A stretch of 64,000 nt of DNA. Source: Emergomyces orientalis. Taxonomy: Eukaryota > Ascomycota > Eurotiomycetes > Onygenales > Ajellomycetaceae. The stretch covers positions 834,201 through 898,200 of the forward strand of contig MOWL01000047.1 in NCBI GenBank assembly GCA_002110485.1, written 5' to 3'. Positions 45,465 through 55,973 of the stretch are shown here, piece after piece. The position numbers were made by a program, and so were the translations under genes. Numbering within the stretch: position 1 is the stretch's first letter; each line of letters starts with the position of its first letter. The notes beneath the pieces are model-generated. The model was given only the letters and a program-made list of their open reading frames with translations. It was not told the origin of the DNA and searched no databases.

Positions 45465-46139
45465 ATGTCCGCGCCCGGAGCGTCTCCGCCTTGCGACTGC
45501 TGGGTCGCGACAATTCGCATCCTCAGCGAATCTGAAACCCCCTTCAAGCAACTACCACAATCACCAACAAACATGCCGTTCAACGACATTCTCGCCCTCA
45601 GCCAGAATTTGGTCCAGCATTGGGAACTCATGAACGGCTGTGCGAGCTCTGAAGCGCACATCAACCTGCAGCTACTCCGCTTCATGGCCGACGCGGTTGG
45701 TCGCGTCCTGACGCTCCATGATATTGTGGTTGAGGGCATGTTATTATCGCGAGAGCCAGACGATTTGCAGCGGCAGGGTCGAACATACAGTGATGCTGGG
45801 AGGAATTGCCCTCACGCGACGTTCAGTTTGGAGTCTAACTCGCAGTTTGCATGCAATGTGGCTGACTGCAGCGGCGGCAGAGCGCGCCGGAATGCCACTC
45901 AGGCTTTTGTCGGCAGACTGGAGCTGGGCGATGAGGAGGAGGTTACTATCGTTTTTCAGGAAGCCTTACGGCATTCGATCATTCGGTTGGGGGCCATGTT
46001 GCAGGATATTGAAGAGGAAATTCGTCAGTTTGGTTCTGATGAGCTTTCCAATGTAGAGCGTCCGTTACGGGATACGGAAGTGAAGGCGCTAATTGGGCGG
46101 TTGTTTGGTGTACTAGGGAAGATAAGTAGCTTGGGCTGA
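45465..46139 (+). CDS. AflR C-terminal-like protein without DNA-binding domain
   Basis: 224 residues from the first ATG. It begins PGASPPCDCWVATIRILSE and continues FNDILALSQNLVQHWELMNG, CNVADCSGG, and a final helix-rich part (VFQEALRHSIIRLGAMLQDI). The Cys-x-Cys start, the central QNLV segment and the late helix recall the aflatoxin-regulatory domain found C-terminal to AflR zinc clusters. No Zn2Cys6 motif is present. It may be a co-regulator, a stand-alone relic of a second regulator, or the last exon of a gene whose start is lost. It converges on the AflR-like gene with 154 bp between stops. Confidence 0.55.
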   Translation: MSAPGASPPCDCWVATIRILSESETPFKQLPQSPTNMPFNDILALSQNLVQHWELMNGCASSEAHINLQLLRFMADAVGRVLTLHDIVVEGMLLSREPDDLQRQGRTYSDAGRNCPHATFSLESNSQFACNVADCSGGRARRNATQAFVGRLELGDEEEVTIVFQEALRHSIIRLGAMLQDIEEEIRQFGSDELSNVERPLRDTEVKALIGRLFGVLGKISSLG

Positions 46140-46293
46140 AAATTAGTGCTAGAGTCATAACAGAAAGATATCTAGATTGGAGAGACCGGTTTGCAATGCT
46201 TTGTGCTAGAACTCTGTACCTGCTTCAATAATGATTATGTACGAGTTGACCTCTTGCTGTCATTCTAGCTCCCTTAGTGATCATTCATACATA

Positions 46294-47565
46294 TCAGAAA
46301 TCTCCTCCCATCAACGTCAACCCGCCTTGCAAAGCCTCCATCCGTCTAATCAAGTCTTCTATCAAAAGCCCAGCAGCATCCGCCATCACAGCAGTGCTAT
46401 TTCCCCAATCTAGCGGACCCGCTCGAAAATCAACTCCACCTTGCCTATATGTTATTTTTTTCGTCCCTTCCAGCACCCCCATCAGCTTCCGTATTCGCAG
46501 CTGCAGTATTTTCTTCAAGGCACGCGCCTTGACCATCCCATCGACCACTTGATTTCCAACCCGCATATCAACATTATCCGCAGGGACAGGAAACACACAC
46601 GGCAGGTTCAAAATGCCACGAAAAGAGCGCTCGAGACGACGCGTTGATGTGGCTGGTAGTGAGTTGCTGGGTAGGTCTTCGATTGCTGAGCTCCCTGCCG
46701 TTGCCCTTTCAGCAGCGAGTTGGAAGGTTTCCTCGAGCATGGTCACGATGCGCTCAGCCAGCAAAGCGAGAGCCAGGGAGATGGGTCGATCTGACGTTAA
46801 ACAGCCTTGTACGTTTTGCCCGTGGCCGTTGCAGGTGGAAAGGCTGTGGTTCAATGCCCGAAGGTCCGATTCTGCCTTGAGCATAAGGTCGACTGGTGGT
46901 GGGCCGGGAGCAATGATCAAGGACTGCTCTAGTTTTATGGTCTGTGAGAGAATGGTGACGTAACAGTCGACCTCAAGCCTCGAGGAATTTTCTGCCCTTG
47001 GAGTCTGCACAAACGTTGGTGGTATGATCCCAAGCCTTGCCTCGGAATGTATAGTAGTCGTCCCGATATGGCAATGCGAAGCCGAAATATTCATCCCCGG
47101 TCGATAAAATGCCCCATCCAAAACCGTAGACGAATCATGACCTAATTGGGATACGTAGACTTGTTGGGTTTCATTGCCAGTAGAACTATTGTTAGGATCC
47201 GTCTCCGGTGAACCGGAGGTGCTTGAATGCCTGACTTCGACACTCATTTCTGGGGTATTCATGACACAGGTCGTCGAATGGTCGTCGCTCTGTTCTTGGC
47301 GACTATCGCTGGTAGCAAAAGTATTTTCAACCTGGGCGTCATCTGCAGGCGAGATTCGCCCAAACTTTCTGGGTCTGCCGATGCGACTCATAGGGCTGTA
47401 AACACAGCTCATGCCTTTCTGAATGCATCGGTTGCATGCTGGTTTGTCCTTGTTACATCTAACCTTAATATTCTGGCAGCGATCACACGACATGCGGTAT
47501 TTTGCACTCTTGCTGGGTTTACATGACAACCCAGATTCTCTGAGAGTGGCAGAAAATCTTTCCAT
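46294..47565 (-). CDS. AflR-like Zn2Cys6 transcription factor
   Basis: An intronless 423-residue frame. The DNA-binding domain is at residues 27-54 (Cys27, 30, 37, 44, 47, 54: CDRCQNIKVRCNKDKPAC, NRCIQKGMSC) and is followed by the basic GRPRK segment typical of AflR. A Ser/Thr-rich middle (about 75-160) precedes the C-terminal regulatory domain, which has the Leu/Arg-rich tail VKARALKKILQLRIRKLMG. AflR-type factors activate their own biosynthetic cluster. Clear targets here would be the adjacent MFS gene and unseen biosynthetic genes, which are displaced or absent in this window. No defect is visible. Confidence 0.88.
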   Translation of the reverse strand: MERFSATLRESGLSCKPSKSAKYRMSCDRCQNIKVRCNKDKPACNRCIQKGMSCVYSPMSRIGRPRKFGRISPADDAQVENTFATSDSRQEQSDDHSTTCVMNTPEMSVEVRHSSTSGSPETDPNNSSTGNETQQVYVSQLGHDSSTVLDGAFYRPGMNISASHCHIGTTTIHSEARLGIIPPTFVQTPRAENSSRLEVDCYVTILSQTIKLEQSLIIAPGPPPVDLMLKAESDLRALNHSLSTCNGHGQNVQGCLTSDRPISLALALLAERIVTMLEETFQLAAERATAGSSAIEDLPSNSLPATSTRRLERSFRGILNLPCVFPVPADNVDMRVGNQVVDGMVKARALKKILQLRIRKLMGVLEGTKKITYRQGGVDFRAGPLDWGNSTAVMADAAGLLIEDLIRRMEALQGGLTLMGGDF

Positions 47566-48140
47566 TTGAAGAACCTGATTGAAAGAGAAAATATTGATAG
47601 CTCAAGAATTCTATGAATTCAAATGAAGTTGAACACACGCTTTTTATCTCAGCGCTACGTTTTACAGTAGCTGTTGAGAAGTGAAATTCTTCTGTTTTAT
47701 ATTGATGAAGTTTTGATATCAAGGGAAAACAATCTGATCGCTTTCTACCCTGAGAAATCTATTTTATAAAAATACTGAAATTATCATGCCACAAGCCTTA
47801 ACCGGCCCCTAGATGATTTGTAAGCCACCGCTCACCTCAACCTCTGGTCGGACCCTCGCATATGAGGGGTCCGCCACCTCAACGTTATCCGCCATCTCAC
47901 GTTACTGCCCCCTACACCCGCGATATTTAATCAATTTATCAACCAATGAAGTTAGATTTGATATATACAAGTTGATTATGTTTTAAACAAGCTATTTGCG
48001 CTTTCTTTTAATCAAGCTATTTGCGCTTTCTTCTAGTAAATTTTATAGCATTGATATAAATACTTCTGTCTCTGTAATATTCTTTAAGTTTCTTCATAAT
48101 CTTTTTTTATTTTAATTGCAGTTTCTTCAATGCCTTTTCA
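47566..48140. other. Promoter side of AflR-like gene, with a hairpin and a short tandem repeat
   Basis: Contains ggaccctc-gcatat-gaggggtcc (about 47847-47870), a strong short hairpin within a GC-rich patch (47790-47930) that looks like a transposon end, and a two-unit tandem repeat of aagctatttgcgctttctt (about 47988-48035). Otherwise AT-rich and non-coding. Confidence 0.4.
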
Positions 48141-48626
48141 GTATTATTATTATTATTATATTATACACCACTTAATCTCAGGGATATGTGGGAAACTATT
48201 TATTTTATCTAACAAGAAAAACCATGTAATAAGAGAGCTTACTGCTGAATTAAAAATCTCATGTACTAATAAATGTATGCAACAGTTTCTGTGAGACTTC
48301 AGACTATCAGAGATCAGCAATTGCTGTTCTTAAGAAGAGAAGAGAATGAAATGAGAAAAGAAAAATTAAAAATAAAGAAAAATTACACTGAGCATTTTTG
48401 AAAATGTGCCTGCATGTGAGTGAGTGAGTGAAAGACACCAACTGCACTCTGAAGTGTAAAGAGTCATGTCTTTAGCATGAAATGAGCATGAAAATGTGCT
48501 ATGAGCACTGATTTTGTGTGATAAGCGCGCTTTCAGCAGTTTCAGCATGGTGTTTATTGAGATCTGCATATGCTTGATTGAGATGTAATAGATTACTGCT
48601 TCTCTATCTGATAGACACTCAGTGTC

Positions 48627-48958
48627 TGTCAAACACCTGATTATTAATCAAGCGCCAAACGGATGCATCAAACCATTCAAATCTCCACCAAATACGCCAC
48701 TCCATCTACTATCGTTATTTTTCTCCTAGTTTCCACCTAATTTGGATATTTCATTTGGTATATGACAGACTATTGATTATTGTATGTAACATGCCCCTAT
48801 ATGGGCATATTTTGTAATATAGCTAGTGAGAGATTCATGGTTATAAAAAGCCGTGGAAAACCTGTAGATATGGAAGAGCGGGGAGCCCAGAAAATTCAAT
48901 TTTTAACTTCACTTTTTCATTCGTACGCGAACATTCTACCATTTAAAAATCTCTCATA
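48627..48958 (-). repeat. Solo LTR of the copia family
   Basis: 332 bp related to the 13714 and 19014 LTRs. It reads TGTCAAACACC...CTCTCATA on the + strand, i.e. the coding orientation of the family is + here. Perfect 5-bp target duplication GTGTC (48622-48626, 48959-48963) inside LINE2 copy B. It differs from the complete element's LTRs at several sites. Confidence 0.9.
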
Positions 48959-49529
48959 GTGTCTTTGTCAGTGAGAACTGTGATAGAATTCCCTGCTTGA
49001 TTCATCATTTTATTAGACAGTGTAGCCCTTTTTTGGTGTTCAATAGCCATTTCTTGTCAATTCTGCCCTCATGCAGCAGACTTCTGTGACTGTGCTGGAA
49101 TCTATCACAGTGAACTATCACATGCATCACTGTTTCATTTGAATAGCCACATTCACATGCTGGTGATGGAAAATCCGGTACTCGTCTTTTATGTAGAAAG
49201 ACTGCCAGCCCTGTTTTCCCTGATCTTAGTTGAATTATCAGTGAGCTTCTGACCTTGCTTAGACTCTTGTGTCATTTCAGAATGCTTTTGTTCAGAGATC
49301 AATCAAAGAGTTCATATTAGAAAAATGCTCTAGCTCTTCATTGTTTTCTTCATCTACTCAGGATTTCTTTTCACACTCATTCATCATGTGAGAAGTGCTG
49401 TGTTGCTGCTGAATTTGTGCTTTGAATAGTCTCTTACTTGCTCTTTTTCACTTAAAGCTTCTCTCAATTTTCAAGCAGACTGTCTGAATGAATCACCTTC
49501 TCAATGAGTCTTCTGTGCACTGTGTCTCT

Positions 49530-52250
49530 TCATCTGAGTTTGACTCTCACTGCTGTGCATGCCTCTTCAATTTGTGTTGCCATTCCAGAGGCCTTCAGTT
49601 GTTTTGTGACGCGCGCCACAACTTCATCAAGATAGATGTTCAGGGGTGATGTGTATGTCTCTGCTTCCAGTGTGAATATTGGTGTTGCTCTGTATGCTCC
49701 AGCTACTATTCTCAGGCATTCATTCTGTGTTCTGATTAGGCCCTCTGTGTGCTGTTTGTTGCGCATGCGTCCTTCGCGCTTGATGCGCGGTTGATGCCAT
49801 GCCAGTGCGCTGTAAGCTATAGCTGGCCGTATGACCATGTTGTATATTGTTCTAGCTTGATGTAGGGGGACTCCCCAGGTGGCCTGTGTTGTCTGTGATA
49901 GTGCCTTTATCTGTGACTTCATTTTTCCTGCTATAGCATTCATGTGACCTTTTCATTGAAGCTTGAAATCCAGCCATACTTCTAGAACTCTCATCATCTT
50001 CTGTGACTTGATAACTTGCTGAGGCAGTCTCAGAGAGTGATTCAAGTTGAATTGAGTTCAGGCTCTAGTGAAGTGCATCAACTCATACTTCTGCAGAGCA
50101 AAAATAGCTTCATGTCTTCCTGCTCATTCTTCACATTCTGCGTGCACCCGTGTGAGCTGCGCGCAATTTGCTTCAGTTGATGGCCCGTATGCTATTATAT
50201 TGACATCATCCACAAATCCTATGCAGCTCACTGATCTATTCAAGGGTGAGCATATCCGGAGCAGTTCCTCATTGTAAAATAGAAAGAGAATGGGGGAGAG
50301 AGGTGATTCTTGTGATATTTCAGCTGGAATATTGAAGGCCTCAGTTTCCTGTTCTTCAAATGTGAGCGTGGATCATCTATCTGACATAAATGAGTGTATT
50401 CACCCTGTCAGCTGTCTTGGTAGGCCCTTCATGCGAAGAATGTGTGTGAGTCGGTCCTTGAGCACTCTATCATAAGCTTCTGAGATGTCCAATGATAGAA
50501 CTGTGACCACTGTGTCTGACTTCTCCCATGCTGTTCTAATTTGTGCTAGCAGTAGTGATACTGCTGTTTCGGTTGATCTGGCCCGCCTAGCACCCATCTG
50601 TTGAGATGGCAGTAGATTGAGTGTTTCCACTAGTCATCTGAGTTCCTGCGTGGTGGCTGATTCTATTATTTTTCCCATTGTATTCAGTAGGGCAATGGGC
50701 CTCCATGCCTCTGTCTTTTAATAATCCCCTTTTCCTGGTTTTTTCAGTACCACTGTTCAAGCGATCTTGAATATCTCCGGGTAGTGTTCCCATTCCCAGC
50801 ATGCCAGTGTGAGCTCTGTCATAGCCTTTGTGAAGCTTGATCTCAGCATTTTCAGAAATTCATTGGAGACTTCATTGATACCTGGTGCTTTGTTGCTTGA
50901 TAGATGTGCTATGAGCGCGGCCATTTTCTTCTCTGTGATGCTTATTGTCTCTGTTGTTTCCAGTGGGTGTTCCGCCTCCTCCATGTCCCTGTTGTCACTG
51001 ACTAGTGGCAGGGGGAAGAACCTTTGTCTCAGAATCTTGACTTTATCATCAAAGGAATTGACTGATGGTAGATTTTCTCTGCCTTCTACTATCAATGCTG
51101 GAATTCTTGAAGATTGTGCATGCTCATTGCTGCTTTGACACCCCCATTTGGCCATCTTCCATAGTAGCTTGGGCTTGGACTCTGTGCTGTATATTAGTTC
51201 TCTGAAACTGTTTATTTTAGTCAGTTTAATCTCTCTGTTTCTCAGGGCTCAAGCTTTAATTATATCTGCTGCAGAGATGTTTCTGTCTTTCTTGACTTTT
51301 TTATATTGATTGACTGCCTCTGCTACTCAAGGGGATCACCATGACCGGCTGTGTTGACTGTAGTTTGAGACTTTGGCATGTTTTGCTGCTAGATCTTTCA
51401 CAAATTTGACAAGATATCTTGCATAGCTGTTTATCTGATTTTTTGAAGTCAGTGCCCCTGAGCTTCTCAGTGTCTGGCAGTCCTGCACTATCTGTTTCAG
51501 ACAGAAGTGATGCCAAGTGCGTCTTTTTCTGCTGCTATATAATGCTTTTAGCTCAAGAGTAGTTGCAATTGACATGTGATCTGATGCCATATTTGCTTCA
51601 TGTTCTAGCTTGCAGCTGATCATTTGACTGTGTAGATCAGCAGACAAAAAGATTAGATTCACTGTGATGCTCTGACTTTCTCTATCTTGTCAGGTGATTG
51701 TGCCTTCTGGAGTTGCTAGATGTAGATTCAAGGCACTGATTTGAGCATTGAGTTTCCAGGCCATGGCAAAGTTTTCTCTGACCCTGCTACCTCTCTAGAG
51801 AGTGTGATGTACATTAAAGTCTTCAATCACTATAATATCTGCTTGATGTGTGTTTATTTGAGTTTTCTGCGCGTCTGATGCTCTCTCTGCACTCTCAGTT
51901 GTTGCTTGATGCGCATTTCTCTTATTTGTGCTTCTAGCATTCTATCCGCTTCTTCAACCACCGCTTGGAGCTGATGAATGGGTGAGTCTGGTGGCATGAT
52001 TGTGTAGCTTCCTGGTGGTGACGCGTACATGTTGATGATATTGATAGGCCCACTCTCTGTCAACAGAGTAAGTATCAGTATATGAGTGGATATTGTGCTC
52101 ACTCTTCAGGTCTTGACTGCAATTCTATTGTTAATTAGAAAGCACATCTTCATGTCCTTCTGCTCCATGTCTGCTTGCCAGAATCCACAGTTGGCTGGAC
52201 AGTGTGTGCCTGTTTTATTTGTATTCAGGGCTCTTGTATTGCAATCACAT
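49530..52250 (-). pseudogene. LINE2 copy B ORF2 remnant
   Basis: Recognisable blocks include ISTHILILTLLTESGPINI, DHMSIATTLELKALYSS, EISEAYDRVLKDRLTH-type RT sequence, and QTTQATWGVPLHQARTIYNM. The frame is broken by several TGA stops: three at Trp codons that copy A retains as TGG (TWQD, LRWLAE, TGWIHS), and one at an Arg codon (CGA). Missense changes also destroy the RT. Non-functional. Confidence 0.85.
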
Positions 52251-52598
52251 TGAAGTGGAATAAGGGGTTGTGCGCTTTTGGCGGCACGTGGGCAGGAGCA
52301 GCGGGATCGTAAGGAGGTTGGTAAGTTCGCCGTGTATACAATATTCTATTCAACGAGCTATCCAAATAGCAATACAAAAGAACACGTAGGAGATTCAAAT
52401 ATAGAAGAAGAACAAGCAATCAATCACATATCAAATCACACAATCAAAAAGGAGCAATCTCACTGCTCTGCGTACAATCAATCTTCGCCGAATCCACACG
52501 TGTGTCAAAGGATAATGGGAATATGAGGCAGCCATGCCAAACAAATATATGAGGCGGTCTCGGCGAAAAGTAATACCACGCCGAGATTCCCCACCACA
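52251..52598 (-). repeat. gypsy 3' LTR
   Basis: 348 bp; TGTGGTGG...CCACTTCA in element orientation. It differs from the 5' LTR at about 52314 (ggagg versus gaagg). Confidence 0.92.
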
Positions 52599-52613
52599 CA
52601 TCTCCCCCCCCTA
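52599..52613 (-). other. gypsy polypurine tract
   Basis: In element orientation AGGGGGGGAGATG abuts the 3' LTR, as expected for plus-strand priming. Confidence 0.65.
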
Positions 52614-52922
52614 TAGCTTGCCGACCCGGCAAGTAAGAATGCGATCCGAATGAATGAAAACAAGGAATTGCAGGAAAGAATCAATCAAGAATCAAGAAAA
52701 TGAAAGACAATCAATAAAAGAATATAGAAAAGAGAAAGAAAAAGTGAACAGCAGAGAAAAGAAAGACAAGCAAGAACAAGAGAAAACAGGGAAACAAGTA
52801 AGCAGAATGTGATCAACACAGCGACAGTGGCAAGATGCGGCAAATTGGCAACAGCGCGATCGTGATTGGTCAATCTTTTGACGGCCCGGGGCCGGGAAAA
52901 CATGATTGGCTGATGGCTGCGG

Positions 52923-55553
52923 CTATTCGGCGTGCGCATTCTCGCGGCCATGCACCGGAATCTGCATAGCCTCGCCCTCGGCGACAGCGCGATCTCCCTC
53001 AATTGAGGCGAGGGGGATGTTCCTCTTCAGACAATAGAAACAGCTACGTTCTCCAAATAATTCCTCCTCTGTAGCCATCATGATCTCGAAACACCGGATC
53101 CCTTCGGTGACCGCTCTCTTGCGCCACTCCTCAATGTATTCTTGCGGCGAACTGCCCTTGCCGTTGAAGAGAATATCTTGCTCGTGCCTGACCATAGGGT
53201 CATCCCACTTCCGTCGACCCACCAGAGCATCCGAAATCGCTCCAAGACCCGTGACTGGAACAGCAGCAGGGTACCGATATGGAATACTTCCATATAATAC
53301 CGAAAGGCCAGAGGGTGTTGACGGCCCGGCAACCAAATCGCGATGTGCTCGGGAGAGCTGCTCCCACGATCCGCTTTCAGGGACTTCAAGAGAGTGCCCG
53401 TCATCCTGAATTCCAACATACCACGGCAGCATTGTCTTGCGTTCCTTAGTAGCAGGCCCGGTGCTTCCATGAGGAAGATGCGGCATGGTTATTCGAGCAT
53501 CGCCTTGCTTGCATGGGACAGTCGTCCACTGCGTTCTGAAGTCGTTGAGATCCTTGTTGGTGAGCATCTCAGATGTCACCTCTTGAACAATTCCACCATT
53601 CGGGAGATTGCGAGCACGCAGACGTCTGTTCCATTCTTGAATATTTTGATGCATTCCCGGGACTATGGTGGTGCAATTCCTCCCATCTTCGTCGCTGAAA
53701 GAGACTGATCCCTGAATCATATTCGCTCCATGATTTTCCTCCGCCAGGCGTTTAATATTGACATCAATATGGCGGAAGTAAGTGCTATCCCCAGACAAGG
53801 CGTATTTTGCATAATAGGGATAGGAAATCAGGTGCGTGCGATGATCGGGGCGGAGAGCAACATACCACACATAATACAGTGGATCTTGACGGACGATCTG
53901 TTGAACAATCCCGTGCAACATTGTTCGGAGCCACCCCCAGGTCTTCTTATCTTTTCGCTGATGGAACCTGTACATGCTCCATTCGACTGTGGCAACCTTC
54001 GCCAGGGTGTTGTAATTATTGTTGACCCCTGCCGCCTTCATCGCGTTCATCCATCTAAATATTGGCAGGATGACGGAACCATCCTTCTTCCATTGCTGAA
54101 AAGCTGCACTGGAATTGAAATCAAGAAAAGCAAGTCGGGCCAGTGTTTGTTCCCAATTTGATGATGTAACCGGCGGTAGGCGATTATGGCGCATTCGATA
54201 TACCTGTAGCATATCTTCGGGGCGAGGAGGTCGGCGATCAAGGCGGAAGAAATGATATGTGTCATCAGCAGCTCGCATCCGCCCAAGATTCTGGCGATTA
54301 TTCACCACAAGCCCGATTCTCTTTATCAGCCCCGCATGGTCAAGATCGCGTGTAAGGAGTCCAATCTTGCTGCCGAGATTTACTGAATGCAGATAGCATA
54401 TAGTCAAGCCTTGTCGCGGAAGCCTGGCTATCTTGTCCAGAAGATGCACCAGCTGACATTCTTCTATCTTCTTTGCATCTCTAAGCTGCGCTTTCACATC
54501 CACAGGGACATAGGGAGAACACCGGCATCCTCTGTTCACTGTTGTATGCTGCTTGTCAGTTGCCTCTACCAAAGCAGGGCTATCTTGATCAACCCCCATA
54601 TTCTCAAATTCCGCAACTTGGTCAGGGCTGAGAAGTTCAGCAAGATGGGTGTCTGACAAGGCTGCAGACAGGCTGCTGACGTCCGAAAGCAAGGATTGGC
54701 CGGAGACGCGGCGAGAAGTACGCACAGGAGGACTATGTATAGAACCTTGAGGAGATCCAAGCGAGGGTGCACTGGGGCGTATCACGTTCAACACACGGGG
54801 AGAAGGTAGAGGAGACTGGCCAGTCATATGTTGATCGGGAGGGGATAGGACACGTTCTTGAGGCTGGGGTGAAGCAACTGTCATAGAATCTTCAGTGAGA
54901 ATTCCGCCAGGACCAAAGATAAGACCTGCAGCTTGAAGATTTCCTTGTGTGATCTCTTGGCCAATAAAATTGGAATCGGCCGCTGCTTCGATATCTGCCA
55001 ACATGATCGTCTTATATCGCTTAACTCCTCGTCGAGGTGGCTGAGTGATGCGAGCCCACATTGCTTGATTGATCCGGCCGATTGCAGAAGCATATTCGTG
55101 ATGTAGGGCCAGGGTTTGACAGGCGCGTTGCATCCGCTCTGAAGTCATGATATGCCAGAACGAATCCACGCGAACTTTTCCCCACATCCTGGTGCATGTA
55201 GTATATGCTATGGCGCAGCGATCGCGCCGTTCAGCTACCTGAGCAGCAACTCGTTGAAGCTCCGCCGTCTGGTTATCAAATGCTTGCTGGGCCACCACCT
55301 GGCGCCAGGATCCATCATTTCTCATCCACTCATAGAATGCGGCAACCTCATCTTGAGCCGCCTCATGGCGCCCCATGAGTAGATTACCGATCTCACATTG
55401 TGCTTGGTAGCGAACCTGCGGATTCTGACCCAGAGAATTGACATAAGCTTGCAGCTCCATCGCCGTATGAAAAACATGGTTATCATATGTCACAAGAGCG
55501 AGCTGGCTCGCTGGTCTCGGTACCAGAGTGTGTTGGCTAGAGGGGTTCGACAT
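52923..55553 (-). CDS. Accessory ORF of the gypsy element, putative Fe(II)/2-oxoglutarate dioxygenase
   Basis: 876 residues, between pol and the 3' LTR, where env-like genes sit in other elements. Residues 1-340 are helical then Ser/Pro-rich. From about 540 the sequence fits a PhyH-type double-stranded beta-helix: HxD in FRHIDVN (His595, Asp597), a PGMH turn (632-635), GD then LPHGS (distal His695), and Arg705 exactly ten residues later, the spacing of the 2-oxoglutarate-binding Arg. A Cys pair (838/841) lies near the C-terminus. No signal peptide or membrane anchor is seen, so it is not an envelope. If active it would oxidise a nucleic-acid base, protein or small molecule; the substrate is unknown. 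The motif assignment is mine, without a database search. Confidence 0.7.
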   Translation of the reverse strand: MSNPSSQHTLVPRPASQLALVTYDNHVFHTAMELQAYVNSLGQNPQVRYQAQCEIGNLLMGRHEAAQDEVAAFYEWMRNDGSWRQVVAQQAFDNQTAELQRVAAQVAERRDRCAIAYTTCTRMWGKVRVDSFWHIMTSERMQRACQTLALHHEYASAIGRINQAMWARITQPPRRGVKRYKTIMLADIEAAADSNFIGQEITQGNLQAAGLIFGPGGILTEDSMTVASPQPQERVLSPPDQHMTGQSPLPSPRVLNVIRPSAPSLGSPQGSIHSPPVRTSRRVSGQSLLSDVSSLSAALSDTHLAELLSPDQVAEFENMGVDQDSPALVEATDKQHTTVNRGCRCSPYVPVDVKAQLRDAKKIEECQLVHLLDKIARLPRQGLTICYLHSVNLGSKIGLLTRDLDHAGLIKRIGLVVNNRQNLGRMRAADDTYHFFRLDRRPPRPEDMLQVYRMRHNRLPPVTSSNWEQTLARLAFLDFNSSAAFQQWKKDGSVILPIFRWMNAMKAAGVNNNYNTLAKVATVEWSMYRFHQRKDKKTWGWLRTMLHGIVQQIVRQDPLYYVWYVALRPDHRTHLISYPYYAKYALSGDSTYFRHIDVNIKRLAEENHGANMIQGSVSFSDEDGRNCTTIVPGMHQNIQEWNRRLRARNLPNGGIVQEVTSEMLTNKDLNDFRTQWTTVPCKQGDARITMPHLPHGSTGPATKERKTMLPWYVGIQDDGHSLEVPESGSWEQLSRAHRDLVAGPSTPSGLSVLYGSIPYRYPAAVPVTGLGAISDALVGRRKWDDPMVRHEQDILFNGKGSSPQEYIEEWRKRAVTEGIRCFEIMMATEEELFGERSCFYCLKRNIPLASIEGDRAVAEGEAMQIPVHGRENAHAE

Positions 55554-55973
55554 CTTTGTAATGAAATAAGGAAATATAGGGAAAAATCAATGAATTAAAA
55601 ATAGAAAAAGAGACTTGAATGCCAATTTGAAAAAGAAAAATGATTATCTGGGCAGAGCAGGTCAATAATATAATACTTCCTCAAGGTGAATTTTGGAAGA
55701 TAATGTGAAAAGCAGTCAACATGCAGCAAGGGTGACAGCAGTTCATAAAATTCACTGCCAGCTTCAATCTGACCCAGAGAATTGAATATCAAAGAGAAAG
55801 TAAACAAAACAAAGAAAAGACAATATCAAGAGATTAAAATTAGAAGGAACTGATATGATGCATGAAAAACATGCAAGAAAGAAGCAGAATCATGAAAAAT
55901 AGAGACTAAGAAAACAGCAACTTGAATGAAGAAAACAACAACAAGGAAATCATTATACAAAGAAAAACAGCAG
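55554..55973. other. Spacer between gypsy pol and accessory ORF
   Basis: 420 bp of AT-rich non-coding sequence inside the element. Translation of the accessory ORF must use a subgenomic or spliced RNA, an internal promoter or internal entry; no clear signal was recognised. Confidence 0.5.

Larger units (their letters stand above)
48141..52250 (-). mobile_element. LINE2 copy B, mutated, interrupted by a solo copia LTR and cut by the gypsy element
   Basis: Matches LINE2 copy A (about 27125-30890) in reverse orientation at roughly 90-95% identity. The 3' tail is at 48141-48162. Its 5' portion ends at the gypsy LTR within the endonuclease (..NVIAIQEP). RT motifs are damaged (GIPQGSP has become EISQESP) and many TGA stops occur. 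Differences from copy A are overwhelmingly C-to-T or G-to-A in CC/GG and CG contexts. Confidence 0.88.

Noticed and set aside
25600..52250. Classical CpA RIP as the source of the stops
   Set aside because: CpA RIP would turn TGG into TAG and CAG/CAA into TAG/TAA; none of the Trp positions shows TAG, and changes seen between copies avoid CpA.
52923..55553. Envelope protein of the gypsy element
   Set aside because: The position suggests env, but there is no signal peptide, transmembrane anchor or fusion segment, and the sequence fits an oxygenase.
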